A program made the translations under genes and the position numbers. The notes under the pieces are model-generated. The model had not been told where the DNA came from. It ran no database searches and saw nothing but the letters and a program-made list of their open reading frames with translations. Of a stretch of 64,000 bases of DNA, positions 12,039 through 23,806 are shown piece after piece. Source of the DNA: Allium sativum. Lineage: Eukaryota > Streptophyta > Magnoliopsida > Asparagales > Amaryllidaceae. Positions within the stretch are counted from its first letter, which is position 1; the number at the start of each line of letters is the position of its first letter. The DNA lies in NCBI GenBank assembly GCA_030737875.1, contig CM060918.1, positions 777,226,552-777,290,551 of the forward strand, read 5' to 3'.

Positions 12039-14484
12039 TAAAACCGGGACCGTTGGGTTCGTATCGAAAAGAGTTTTCTAACAGGTATTAGAGATTTGAA
12101 ATCTAATGGTTGGATTTGGAATTATGTCCAAATCAAATTTGGAAAAGGTCGTTGTAAGTGCAGTTCGATGGCCGTTTATGGAAATCGACCGTACGGGCCT
12201 CGATAAAATTATTAAAAATGTTAATAATTAGTGTAAAATAATAAGAAATGATTTGGAAAGAATTAGGGTGAAAAATTCTATATTTGAAAAGATAAAAATA
12301 AATTTTTATCGAAATGAACTAGTTTTGAACTAGAATTATAATCCAATTATTTTTAAAATAAATAAATTGGATTTGAAATGGTTTCAAAAATAACCCGAAT
12401 TCCCAATATATAAATTGGAAATGGATTTGAATCGAAATTGTCTTCGGAATATTTCGATGTTGGATTTAGGATTATACATATATTGTTATGGAAATTTGAA
12501 AGATATATTTATATCGTTATTTCCAATACGATATTTGTTGGTTGTGGTACTTGATATTGAATATAAGCCGATATATTTTCTTTTCAGAGCTTTGTATTTA
12601 ATATCAAATGAGATTTTGGGTTGTTGTGGATTGTATCTTTAATAATACTGTTCTTAGACCTAATGGAGTTAAGAAAATCAGAAACTAACTGGAGATTAGT
12701 TAAGTTGAATGGTTTCCTGGGTATTGATCTGATGTTGGTTTCGGCCTTCAGGGTTAATACTTAGGGATTTATTCACTTGCTAATTTACGGTTAAAGGCTG
12801 ATGGAATGGAATGTGATTTTGGGTTTATAGTGAACTGTGTTTTAAATGACATTCGTTCTTTAACCCAGTTAAAGACAGGATATGATTTCCCAAGTTAAAC
12901 AATCATTAATATTGATTTTTGGGAAGTTTAAAACCAAGTGGAGTTTTAATGAATCTTTAATTAGATTGAAATGATCGAGAATGGTGTATCACCAGTTTTA
13001 CTCCAGGCGATAGGTAAATCTTTATTTAGATTTGAACGTAAAATGGTAATTGAATTTACCGATAACGTTGTGGTGTTAGATATGAAGTATTACCAGTTTT
13101 GCTTCATGGGATGAATAGGTTGGGATTGGAAAATTAAACAAATGATTACTTCGATAAGGAGCGCTAATCCCGACTAATTTGGATAAACCATAATTTGGTT
13201 TGAATTGAAATCCAAAAGAAGATTACAGAATAAATTTAAAGAATTTATCTTTGATAAAATTAATGGGAACCTTTCCCAAATTATAAGAATATTGAATAAA
13301 GGAATATTCTGGATTGGAATGAGGCGTATGTTGTGTTTTTATTGCACTTGTTCATTATATACGCGAGTTATTCAGAAAGACTGGGTCTGTCCCATTTTAA
13401 ATAACTGATTCGACGATGTGTCGATGATGAAGACGGTGGTTGAAGACCGGGGGTCTTCACATCGTTTGGATGATTACTGATGTCTTGATTGGGATGTACA
13501 CCCAAGACAAGGTAATAAGTGGTGATCGTCCAGACGTACTTGGAGATCGACCGGATATGCGAGGGCCTCTCTTCTATATTGGGCGTATGAGGGAGGAATA
13601 AGGGGCCTCCGATTTCGTTCAGACCCAGAACGAACTTGTAAATGGATGTGTGTCTGACATCGGATTTCATTCTGTGTGATTGATAGACTTCGGTTGCATA
13701 GCATGAGTTGCCTGTGTGGCATGCTGAGATGCAAATGATCAAGGCTTCTATTGAAAAGCAGAGTCTTGTGGTTGATGATCGAAGCACGACTTTAATATAG
13801 CATAGCTTTGTGTAGCGTTAATTCGCGAGCCTCACACACCGGTGTGAACCAGAAACGGGAGAGGACCTCAGGGAGGGCATGCGTTTCCTTCTAGCTAGGA
13901 GTGGTGTCAGCGTTTTACTAGCCCTGACATTTTACTTATGCGGATGATGGATTGCGAGGCGCCTCGGTTTTATCGGTCGTTCCGGGACCGATAGTTTGGT
14001 CGGGATATGACCAGCTTACGCCCCATAGGGCGGGGAAATGCATTGTTCAGGCATTTTAATCCACTCCGTGTGGACCGGCCCTGACGTTCCAAGGGTCACT
14101 CGAGCTCTGATCCAGAGACACGGGCTAGAGCGTCTCGAAGCGGTAAGGACGATCCCTTGCCTTGGTTCATAGATGGAAATCCAACTTCCAATACGACATT
14201 TTGCGGTTTTGATTGTAGAGCCTAGTATGGCGACATAGTGGTATACGGCACTTATGCCATCTATGATTGATATTTATGATTGAAATTGTTTTAACACTAT
14301 ACACTTATAGTTATAATAAAAGATGAAATTTCACGTACCAAACATTTTTGGCAATTATAAGGTAAAAACTCTATCCTCCGGCTTTCGTTGTATTGTGTGA
14401 TGGGACTTGAGTCTTATAATAGCTTCATTATTCTTTATTTAGCATTGCGCTGTTTGTTTTATGCACTGGTATTCTTGGGGGTAA

Positions 14485-14690
14485 ACCCGTTCCGTGTTAT
14501 ACGGCGTGGTCCCTTGATTTACCTAACTTTAAAATCAGATTAATAACTGTTTTAGTTCTCACACCAGTCACATGACTGACCTAGAGTTTATTGTTTTAAC
14601 CTAAACTCTGGGTCCCCTTAATTTCTACACAGGCAGCTAGTAGTTTTGGTTTTGCAGATTTATATTCACAGGGTCCTGGTTTACAACTGG
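14485..14690 (+). other. Conserved LTR 3'-end block of element A
   Basis: Positions 14485-14511 are identical over 27 bases to 45726-45752 in element B; the core is CCGTTCCGTGTTATACGG with a small CCGT/ACGG hairpin. Downstream, both families share a CATGACTGACC motif and a stem-loop (AGAGTTTA at 14583-14590 pairing with TAAACTCT at 14602-14609). Then comes a pyrimidine-rich stretch ending TTTTGCAG at 14657. Position near the LTR end suggests an RNA-processing or U5 function (inference). Confidence 0.65.
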
Positions 14691-14950
14691 AATGATATTC
14701 GGAAAGCTCTTTATCCGTATATCTTTTCATTTGTATTTTGTATTATTTTCCTCTGCATTGTAACTTGTATATCTCTGATATTTAGTAAATGTGTAATATT
14801 TATTCATACTCTGTATATTCTTGTATTCTGATGAAATTGTTGTAATAGACAATGAAATGTTCTTCTGTTTGTGTTCTGATTCGTTTTGTGCTCAAAGCAA
14901 TCCGTTCTTTCTCTGCTCTTCGGAGACCGGGGAAGTTCTGGGTCCTTACA

Positions 14951-14966
14951 GTTGGTATCAAAGCTT
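14951..14966 (+). other. Primer-binding site of element A
   Basis: GTTGGTATCAAAGC directly follows the 5' LTR. It matches the TGGTATCAGAGC site used by many plant Ty3/gypsy and copia elements, complementary to the 3' end of initiator tRNA-Met, with one change (A for G). Confidence 0.85.
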
Positions 14967-15054
14967 TGGTTTACAGAGCTCGGAGAACAAGACACGTTAG
15001 AACCAAATGAAAGAATTCATCAGAGATTGGATTAGTAATACCCAATGAGAATAA

Positions 15055-15091
15055 CTCGTTAGAGATTGGATCAGTAGTATCCTAGAACGAG
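15055..15091 (+). ncRNA. Post-primer-site hairpin motif, element A
   Basis: CTCGTT (15055-15060) pairs with AACGAG (15086-15091). Inside, GGAT (15068-15071) pairs with ATCC (15079-15082) around the loop CAGTAGT. Element B has the same structure at 46250-46286 with the same loop core, one compensatory change in the outer stem (G-C to A-T) and a U-A to U-G change inside. A degenerate extra copy precedes it at about 15018-15047. It is a structural element of the element RNA, not an independent gene; a packaging or dimerisation role is inferred from position. Confidence 0.6.
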
Positions 15092-15670
15092 TGTGAAGAG
15101 TGATATTTTTTAAAATAAAAACGAAAACGAATTTTGTTTTGAAAATTTAAACCTGTTTATATGTATTTGAATATTTATTTTAAATTGATTTGGACAATCA
15201 AGTATATAGAGATTTTAATACACATCTGATCCATGTGTATTGGAAGTCTCAAATATACTGGATGGATATAGAATCACACTCTTATCGCCCGGAGATGACT
15301 CTGATGATATTGGTGATTGACATGTCAGCATCAGTAGTTTATGTTTGAGTTTTGAAAGTGGGATATCTATATATTTCCAATCGACTAGTGTGAGAACCAA
15401 AACTAGATAGGGTTCTTGTTGTGAATTAGCATCAAAAACATGATTTTTGAGTACATATAAAAAATTATGAATTTGAAACGATAATCAACTAATTGATTGC
15501 TGATTGTGTTGTTTGATTATTGTTTTGATTAATTAGAATTTGGAACCATTTAGGCCAAATTGAATCAAAATATTGAACTGAATTGAAAATTGTTTGAAAT
15601 TGCATGCATATACATGTATATACATTGAACAGGTCATTGCAAGGAGGCTAAAGCAGAGGAATAAAATTGT

Positions 15671-15850
15671 TTGCCCGACAAATAGGTACATGTTTATTAT
15701 ATTTCTCAGGGTTTTTGATGATTTTATGAGCCGATTGGCTGTTTCTTTTTCTTTTTGATTGGAGAGGCCTGTGCGGCGGTTTGGGGAATTTCTCGGTACT
15801 CCCGTACAAAGGAGGTTATGGCGAAATTTTTCGAAAATTTAGGGTGTTAG
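15671..15850 (+). other. Module shared with element B LTRs
   Basis: It begins near TGCCCGACAAATAGGTAC and continues through a pyrimidine tract (TTTCTTTTTCTTTTTGATTG) to CGTACAAAGGAGGTTATGGCG. The same order occurs at 43865-44060 and 62590-62790, where it sits inside the LTRs of element B. In element A it occurs once, in the interior. The best-conserved part is ACAAAGGAGGTTATGGCGAA. No reading frame explains the conservation. Confidence 0.65.
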
Positions 15851-15965
15851 CCAAATTTTTGAAGAATTGGAAAATTCTTAGAAACTGAAAAGTTGAAGAA
15901 CTTAAGCCATAATGAAAATAATGAAAGTTGAGTTGGTTAGTAAAACAACTTTCAGCTCCGTTCCT

Positions 15966-15999
15966 TTTCGAGGACGAAAAGATTTTAAGTGGGGAAGAT
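15966..15999 (+). other. Polypurine tract region of element A
   Basis: TTCGAGGACGAAAAG followed by TTTTAAGTGGGGAAGA immediately before the 3' LTR. The 'cgaggacgaaa...aagtggggaaga' arrangement is characteristic of plant Ty3/gypsy chromoviruses, where it lies after pol. Here it follows no gene. Confidence 0.85.
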
Positions 16000-18900
16000 T
16001 GTAACAACCCGAAAAATCTGAACCAATTTAAAATTTTTATTTTGACAATTTTAGTGAATTTTGAATATTTAAAATGATTTATGTTAAATAATAACGACGA
16101 GAAATTTATTTTGAATAGAATTAGAGCGTATATATTCATTTGAATCGATGTTAGAATATAATTATTTATTTTTAATTATAAAAGGAATTAAAAATGGAGT
16201 GGTAGTTTGAAAATTCGATTTCAAATTTCAAATGAATGTACAGGATTCAAAATAAACCGGATTTTAGCGAAACCAAAAATATTTGAATCTATTTGAAAAT
16301 ATCTTTCCAACAGATCCGAAAAATTGAAATTTCATAGCAGGAATAAAAAGTTATGCCCAATTGAAAATTCAGAATAGTCGCTATGGAAAATACAGCCCTT
16401 AAAAATAGCGATTTTGCAAACAACCTCCGTTTTCGACGAAACCACTTTTGTTGGATCCGGTATGTCAAGTTATTGCTAGATTCCAAAATTCATAATTTTC
16501 TGAATTAATATGTGAGTGTGGCAAAAGAAAACGTGTTTTGACAGTTTCAGTCAATTTGGATCGACCAGAAAATGGCCATTTTTCAAACGGTCTTCAAATT
16601 TGATGAAATTAGTTTTCTTAGAACCGTATCATCAATACGAAGCTCGAAAATATTTTTCGGGAATTTTTAGAGTCCGTATGTGGCCCCGGGAAATTGAAAT
16701 ATGCGTTCAAATTCAATATGTAGATTTATATTTCGATTTTGATGAAAACCGATCGAAACAACCAAACTGGCTTACGACACATATCCCATTGTGTTCGAAA
16801 TGGGGGTAATTAGGTATGGATGACAGTCGTTGGGTCTTGTTTGGAGTTCAAATGTAAAGTCAACTTTTATGGAATAAAATAATATTAAATAATTATATAT
16901 ATATATATATTCAAATTACTCTCCCCTCTCTCTCTCTCCCCTCCTCCCTCTCTTCTCCTCCCTCTTTCCCCTTCTCGAACCCACCGTGAACCCCCGCCCC
17001 CTCCGCGAGAATCGAGACCGCCGCCCCCTGAAAAACCCCACCACCTGGCAAACTCCGCCGCGCCCCCCTGAGCCGCCACCACCCCTTCGATCAGCCCTCC
17101 CCTCTCCCAAATTAGACTGTAAGTACTTTTATTTATTTTTGTTTATTTTTATGTAATACCTCGTTTTAAAATCTGATTTAATTTTGTTTACTTATATAAA
17201 GTCTTGAATTTTATATATATAAGATAATGGTTTTTATTTATTTAAAAGTTAGATTTTTATAGTGAAAGATTGTATTTTTAAGATGTAAAAGATGAGATTT
17301 TTATAATTAGAAAAATATAATTTGTATGATTAGAAAAATATGGTTTTTGTTCATATATAGAAGCGATAAAAATATGATTTTTACTCTGAACAGCGTGATG
17401 GTTGACTGTGTTTGATTGTTGTTGTATACATGTGTATATGAAATCAATATAAATAAAATTATATGGTAATTGACTGTGCCTGATTCCAGTTCAGAAAGAA
17501 TGAATATTTTAAAATAATAAATATTTTAAAATAATATTCAGTAAAAGATCAAAATATGATTTTGATGTCCGATTTGGGATGGACACGAATATATTTAAAT
17601 ATATAAAGCCGTGTTGATTAGATTAACGCCATTTTGACGTGAACGGTACTTATATCGATTTTATTCATTTTTATAATGAATATCGAAAAGGAATTGATTT
17701 CAAAAATATAATGTTTTGAAAATATTATCATTTATATATCGAGGATATGGAAGATTTAATTTTGATTAGAAATTGAATATTAAGTTGAAATCGTTTTGAA
17801 AACAAATTTTAAAAGATTTATAAAATACGTTTTAAATGGAAATCGACGAAATATATATTATATATATAATATAATGGCCTGAATAGAATGCGCCGCGCTG
17901 CGGCAGTTCGTGAATTTCGACCATTGACTTCGAATGGATATTACAGGAGATCCGACCGTCGGATTCTCCTAAAACCGGAACCGTTGGGTTTGTATCGAAA
18001 AGAGCTTTCTAACGAATATTAGAGATTTGAAATCTAGCGGTTGGATTTGGAATTATGTCCAAATCAAATTTGGAAAAGGTCGTTGTAAGTGCAGTTCGAT
18101 GGCCGTTTATGGAAATCGAATGTACGGGCCTCGATAAAATTATTAAAAATATTAATAATTAGTGTAAAATAATAAGAAATGATTTGGAAAGAATTAGGGT
18201 GAAAAATTCCATATTTGAAAAGATAAAAATAGATTTTTATCGAAATGAACTAGTTTTGAACTAGAATTATAATCCAATTATTTTTAAAATAAATAAATTG
18301 GATTTGAAATGGTTTTAAAAATAACCAGAATTCCCAATATATAAATTGGAAATGGATTTGAATCGAAATTGTCTTCGGAATATTTCAATGTTGGATTTCG
18401 TGATTATACAGATATTGTTATGGAAATTTGAAAGATATATTTATATCGTTATTTCTAATATGATATTTGTTGGTTGTGGTATTTGATATTGAATATAAGC
18501 CGATAAATTTTCTATTCAGAGCTTTGTATTTAATATCAAATGAGATTTTGGGTTGTCGTGGATTGTATCTTTAATAATACCGTTCTTAGAACCAATGGAG
18601 TTAAGAAAATCAGAAACTAACTGGAGATTAGTTAAGTTGAATGATTTCCTGGGTATTGATCTGATGTTGGTTTCGGCCTTCGGGGTTAATACTTAGGGAA
18701 TTATTCACCTGGTAATTCACGGATAAAGACTGATGGAATGGAATGTGATTTTGGGTTTATAGTGAACCGTGTTTTAAATGACATTCGTTCTTTAACCCAG
18801 TTAAAGACAGGATATGATTTCCCAAGTTAAACAATCATTAATATTGATTTTTGGGATGATTAAAACCAAGTGGAGTTTTAATGAATCTTTAATTAGATTG

Positions 18901-20877
18901 AAATGATCGAGAATGGAGTATCACCAGTTTTACTTCAGGCGATAGTTAAATCTTTATTTAGATTTGAACGTAAAATGGTAATTAAATTTACCGATAACAC
19001 CGTGGTGTTAGATATGAAGTATTACCAGTTTTGCTTCATGGGATGAATAGGTTGGGATTGGGAAATTAAACAAATGATTACTTCGGTAAGGAGTGCTAAT
19101 CCCGACTAATTTGGATAAACCATAATTTGGTTTGAATTGAAATCCAAAAGAAGATTAAAGAATAAATTTAAAGAATTTATCTTTGATAAATTTAATGGGA
19201 ACCTTTCCCAAAGTATAAGAATATTTGAATAAAGGAATATTCTAGATTGGAATGAGGCGTATGTTGTGTTTTTATAGCACTTATTTATTATATACGCGAG
19301 TTATTCAGAAAGACCGGGTCTATCCCATTCTGAATAACTGATTCGACGATGTGTCAAGGATGAAGACGGTGGTTGAAGACCGGGGGTCTTCACATCGTTT
19401 GGATGATTACTGATGTCTTGATTTGGATGTACACCCAAGACAAGGTAATAAGTGTTGATCGTCCAGACGTACTTGGAGATCGACCGGATATGCGAGGCCC
19501 TCTCTCCTGTATTGGACATATGAAGGAGGAATAAGGTGCCTCCGGTTTCGTTCATACCCAGAACGAACTTGTAAATGGATGTGTGTCTGACATCGGATTT
19601 CATTCTATGTGATTGATTGACATCGGTTGCATAGCGTGAATTGCCTGTGTGGCATGCTTAGATGCAAATGATCAAGGCTTCTGTTGAAAAGAAGAGTCTT
19701 GCGGTTGATGATCAAAGCACGATTTTAATATAGCATAGCTTTGTGTAGCGTTAATTCGCGAGCCTCACACACCGTTGTGAACCAGAAACAGGAGAGGACC
19801 CCAGGGAGGGCATGCGTTTCCTTCTAGCTAGGTGTGGTGTCAGCGTTTTACTAGCCCTGACATTTTACTTATGTGGATAATGGACTGCGAGGCGCCTCGG
19901 TTTTATTGGTCGTTCCGGGGCCGATAGTTTGGTCGGGATATGACCAGTTTACGCCCCATAGGGCGGAGAAACGCATTGTTCAGGCATTTTAATCCACTCC
20001 GTGTGGACCGACCCTGACGATCCAAGGGTCACTCGAGCTCTGATCCTGAGACACGGGCTAGAGCGTCTCGAAGCGGTAAGGACGATCCCTTGCCTTGGTT
20101 CACAGATGGAAATACAACTTCCAATACGACATTTTGCGGTTTTGATTGTAGAGCCTAGTATGGCGACATAGTGGTATGGGGCACTTATGCCGTCTATGAT
20201 TGATATTTATGATTGAAAATTTTTTTGACACTATACACTTATAGTAATAATAAAAGATGAAATTTCACATACCAAGTATTTTTGGCTATTTTAAGGTAAA
20301 AACTCTATCCTCCGGCTTGCGTTGAATTGTGTGATGGGACCTGAGTCTTATAATAGCTTCATTGTTCTTTATTTAGCATTGCCCTATTTGTTTTATGCAC
20401 TGGTATTCTTGGGGGTAAACCCGTTCCGTATTATACGGCGTGGTCCCTTGATTTACCTAACTTTAAAATCAGATTAATAACTGGTTTAGTTCTCACACCC
20501 GTCGCATGACTGACCTGGAGTTTATTGTTTTAATCTGAACTCTGGGTGCCCCTATTTTCTACACGGGCAGCTAGTAGTTTTGGTTTTGCAGATTTATATT
20601 CACAGATTCCTGGTTTACAACTGGAATTATATTCAGAAAGCTCTGTATCTGTATATCCTTTTCAGTTGTGTTTTGTATTATTTTCCACTGCATTGTAACT
20701 TGTAAATCTCTGATATTTGGTAAATGTGTAATATTTATTCATACTCTGTATATTCTGATGAAATTGTTGTAATAGACAATGAAATGTTCTTCTGTTTGTG
20801 TTTTGATTCGTATTGTGCTCAAAGCAATCCGTTCTTTCTCTTCTCTTCGGAGACCGGGGAAGTTCTGGGTCCTTATA
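16000..20877 (+). repeat. Element A, 3' LTR
   Basis: Starts TGTAACAACCCG and ends CCTTATA, where the 5' LTR has CCTTACA, so the terminal CA has mutated to TA. Same block order as the 5' LTR. The visible number of substitutions suggests an insertion clearly older than the chromovirus nested in element B. Confidence 0.88.
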
Positions 20878-20882
20878 GGAAC
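20878..20882. repeat. Target-site duplication of element A, right
   Basis: GGAAC, identical to 9908-9912. Confidence 0.9.
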
Positions 20883-20939
20883 CATCACAATGAAGTTGAA
20901 GCATTATGGGAGGTTGGGGTAGAAATTCATAGAGATTAA
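20883..20939 (+). pseudogene. Chromovirus pol C-terminus, second part
   Basis: Once element A and one copy of GGAAC are removed, the frame from 9912 continues here in phase: QWN is followed by HHNEVEALWEVGVEIHRD and a TAA stop. The EALWE motif corresponds to the EATWE of plant chromovirus tails. The host polypurine tract follows about 25 bases later, so this is the true end of pol. Confidence 0.8.
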
Positions 20940-20997
20940 CTAGAATTTTTTGAAACTTAGATTTCGAGGACGAAATCTTTTTCTAGGTGTGGTGGAG
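20940..20997 (+). other. Polypurine region of the host chromovirus
   Basis: TTTCGAGGACGAAATC followed by TAGGTGTGGTGGAG directly before the TGTAACGGGC start of the LTR. It confirms that the pol tail, polypurine tract and LTR at 20998 belong to one element. Confidence 0.75.
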
Positions 20998-23806
20998 TGT
21001 AACGGGCTCACTAAAAGATCGGGTATTAAAATATTTCTTGAAATTTTGAATATACTAATTCGACCCGATTCAAACATTCAAGTATAAAGTATACATACAT
21101 ACATACATATATATATATAACACATAACATACAAACAAAATAAATGGTATGTATATACATTTCAAAAAAAAATATAAGATAGGTGGCATGAAAGGTGAAG
21201 ATATGTGGCATCAAATGAACCATACACATGTCATTGGATTAAATGGAATAAAGAAACATAAATACATTAGGTGTCCATGTGTAGAAACATCATAGGGCAC
21301 CTAAATAGGCATGTGTCTAGCTGGTAAGGCTTGCATAAAGATAAAGTGGATAAGTGTCCAAAACAAAATTACTAAATTAGCGTTAAGAAATGCTATGAAT
21401 AAGGTGGATGTCTTCTTTGGTTTTCATACATTCACAAAAGAAAAGAAAAAGTAAGAAAAATTGGAGAAGCTTGGAAGAAGCCAAGGGGATAAAATACAAG
21501 TCAAAGCTATAATTCTAAGGTGAGAAAAACTATTCGAGTATATGTATTCAACTCAGACTTTGAAGAAACAATGTGAATATTAAGAATGAATATTATGGCT
21601 CATACCTACCAAAATGGTGTTTGGTAATTACACCATAACTTTTTCGTTTTTAATGAAATTTTGTTTTCTTTAATGTTCTAGAATGCTAACTCAAGGACAT
21701 AACTTTCATGTTGGCCATTTTTCTAATTCAATGGTTTGGGTACCTAAAACCTGGATGCAAAGTCGAGTAAAAATATATCTAAAATAGACATGTTGAAAAT
21801 GCCTCATGTTGTTCAATTTTATATATTAAATTGATAAATGATTTTAAGGGTTTCTATTCAAGATAATGGAGTTGGAGTTAAAAACTATATTTATCATAAA
21901 GAAATAGAATCAAACATTTCACCCAAAAACTAGAAACACTTCTAAAATTTGAAATTGGTAACACTTTTAAAATTTGCAATGCTTTTTAACTATTACGACC
22001 CGTAACATAAAGTGAAGTGTTTAACTTGACCTTAAATTTTGCATAGCATTTCATAAACTTTATCTTTTCTTTTTGGACTTTAAAACCGTTATAATGTCAT
22101 TATAAATGTTACCATTTAAATAATTTCGAGGTCTTTTCTGACATATACTAGAATATTTCTGAAATGGTTTCGGGTTTGTCTTAAACCCTTAAATGTATGA
22201 ATTTGAAAAGGTAATTTAAGATTACTTATGAGAAACATTTCCTTGATTATATTTCTTCGGGGGTGTGGTATAAGACAATAGATCTTGAGTAGTGCACTAT
22301 TACTCTATGTTGGTACTGAGCCTAGTAGAGTACGTCCGTACTTAGTGACAGGATATCGACCGCAATAGGATAACATATCCTAGAATCTATACTAAATCGA
22401 GGGTATGGTTTGGATTCATAAACATGTATTTTAATAAAGCATGGAATTAACGTGGAAAGAAGTTTATTATAAACTTTCTTGATTTAATATCTCGAAGTCT
22501 TCCTTGTTTATTACTTTTAACTTTGGATTGAAGAAATCTCTGAAGTAATGAAACTATAATACACGTCATTAAGATATGACTTGAAAACTATGGCTTAAAA
22601 CTATCTAACTGGGTCTGTGTTGCCCATGATGCTACACTTAAAAAATTTCAGGTTTAGATGGTTAGTTGGTTGCTTTTAAGTGAAGACTTTCATTATATAT
22701 ATTATCTCTTTATGTACTCTTATATATAATTATTCGATGGTTAAACTCTTGGATCCTCGTAACCATGTTATATGATAAGATGATTGTTTAATAGCTCTTT
22801 CTGTTGCGAAAAAAACCCGAATAGGAACGGATTGATGGTGAGGCAAAACAAACAACAGATAACACCAGCAAAACAATCACAGATCTAGCAATAAAAGAAA
22901 TAACACAAGAGGTTTATAGTGGTTCCACTAACGTCTTGTTAGTGTACGTCCACTTGGGGAGAGGAGATTTTATTACTTTTCTCAATAAGAAAAATTACAA
23001 GACTGATAGTAGGGAAGAAGAACTTTTAGAGATGATACATCTCACATTTTTGAGATGATAACACATTCACCTAATCCCTATCCTTATATAAGGATTAATG
23101 TTTGGGGTTGAAGTAATTGATTTATGATATAAATCAATGCCTAATTAATTCTCCAATTCTCCTGATAGGCTTCCTTGTTTAACCAACCAATTAGAGAATT
23201 AATTCCTTACTACACTATCCCAAAAAGAAACCTTCTTCAAATTCTTCCGCTTATGTAGGTAATTTATTGCCTATCCCTTTTACAAATAAAAGAGCAATAA
23301 ATTTCTGATATCTTCCAAATCTTCTGCAAATTGGAAATATTATATTCCCAAATTAACAATATTTCCCAAATCTTCTCTAATTGGAAATATTCTATCACCA
23401 TAATCAATAATATCTTCCAATCTTCAACAAATGGAAATATTGTATCACAAATTCTAACATTCTCCACCATGATACTATATTTCCTTGAAAGCATACCAAC
23501 TCCACCTACATCCTCTTGCTTTAAGCATCTTCTTAGACAAGACAACATGGTTACTTTCCCCAATGAGCTTCGGCATGGCCATTACCTAGCCCATTGCACT
23601 TTGTCAACAAACTCCGGCAACACCACCGCCTGCCAACAAAGTGTACAAAGTAATCCCTTCAAGTAAGACCTATCACTTTCTTTATAAATTATGTAGTTTG
23701 AATGATTTTATATACTGATATAAAGTTATGATATTGTTCTATTAGCACCAAGGCTTCCGTATAACATCATCGCTCCTGGATAAGTGCGCCAGAGCGGGTG
23801 TGTTAC
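20998..23806 (+). mobile_element. Ty3/gypsy 3' LTR (family G1, copy 2)
   Basis: TGTAACGGGCTCAC...GGTGTGTTACA, 2,809 bp including an 879-bp insertion (solo LTR plus its duplication), so originally about 1.93 kb. It follows the pol tail and polypurine tract of its own element. The copy at 1-1791 matches it base by base for long stretches. Includes a short ATAC/TA microsatellite at about 21095-21118. Confidence 0.85.
22802..23675 (-). mobile_element. Solo LTR, copia-like, minus strand (874 bp)
   Basis: On the minus strand it runs from TGATAGGTCTTACTTGAAGG to TTTCGCAACA, so it has TG...CA ends. The 5-bp direct repeat CTTTC flanks it (22797-22801 and 23676-23680), and copy 1 shows the empty site at about 1660-1685. 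The plus-strand motifs TTCTCCACCATG and GAGGTTTATAGTGGTTCCAC are of a kind I associate with plant copia LTRs. There is no interior, so this is a solo LTR left by recombination. Confidence 0.75.

Larger units (their letters stand above)
9913..14950 (+). repeat. Element A, 5' LTR
   Basis: Runs from TGTAACAACCCG to GGTCCTTACA, immediately before the primer-binding site. Visible parts in order: an AT-rich U3; a block at 10700-10780 shared with element B; a TATA stretch with a CT tract (10801-10862); a G/C-rich leader (10905-11145); a long AT-rich middle; a more G/C-balanced segment (13400-14170); and a conserved 3' block (14485-14690). It differs from the 3' LTR by many substitutions and by a block of roughly 110 bp between CT-rich tracts (about 10860-10975), absent from the other LTR. 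Antisense ORFs inside it show no sign of constraint. Confidence 0.9.
14967..15999 (+). other. Element A interior, non-coding
   Basis: About 1 kb between primer site and 3' LTR. It contains a hairpin motif with an imperfect upstream duplicate (15018-15091), an AT-rich middle without structure I can name, a module at 15671-15850 shared with the LTRs of element B, and the polypurine tract. No frame resembles gag or pol, and the longest frame (15816-16139, minus) crosses the LTR boundary and is a chance ORF. Confidence 0.75.
9913..20877 (+). mobile_element. Element A: giant-LTR, coding-free (LARD-like) retrotransposon
   Basis: A complete 10,965-bp element with direct repeats of 5,038 bp (9913-14950) and 4,878 bp (16000-20877), and an interior of only 1,049 bp. 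It has all the sequence signals for reverse transcription: TGTAACAACCC...CTTACA ends, a tRNA-Met-type primer site, a polypurine tract and a perfect 5-bp target duplication. It has no gag, protease, reverse transcriptase or integrase in any frame, so it must use proteins from another element. Large LTRs with a non-coding interior are the defining traits of LARDs. Here the LTR to interior ratio is extreme. Confidence 0.9.

Noticed and set aside
13368..13787. 139-codon minus ORF in the 5' LTR of element A, with a 100-codon relative in the 3' LTR (19301-19603)
   Set aside because: It is present twice only because the LTRs are copies. Most differences between the two change amino acids, the 3' copy is shortened, and no domain is recognisable. 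It is antisense to the element.
14951..14966. tRNA gene at the tRNA-like words after LTRs
   Set aside because: Only the primer-complementary 12-14 bases are present; no cloverleaf or internal promoter boxes.
1..23806. Reading the LTRs at 1-1791 and 20998-23806 as the two LTRs of one retrotransposon
   Set aside because: No primer site follows 1791. Both LTRs are followed by the same 6.5 kb of flank, and pol plus a polypurine tract precede only the second; segmental duplication explains this better.
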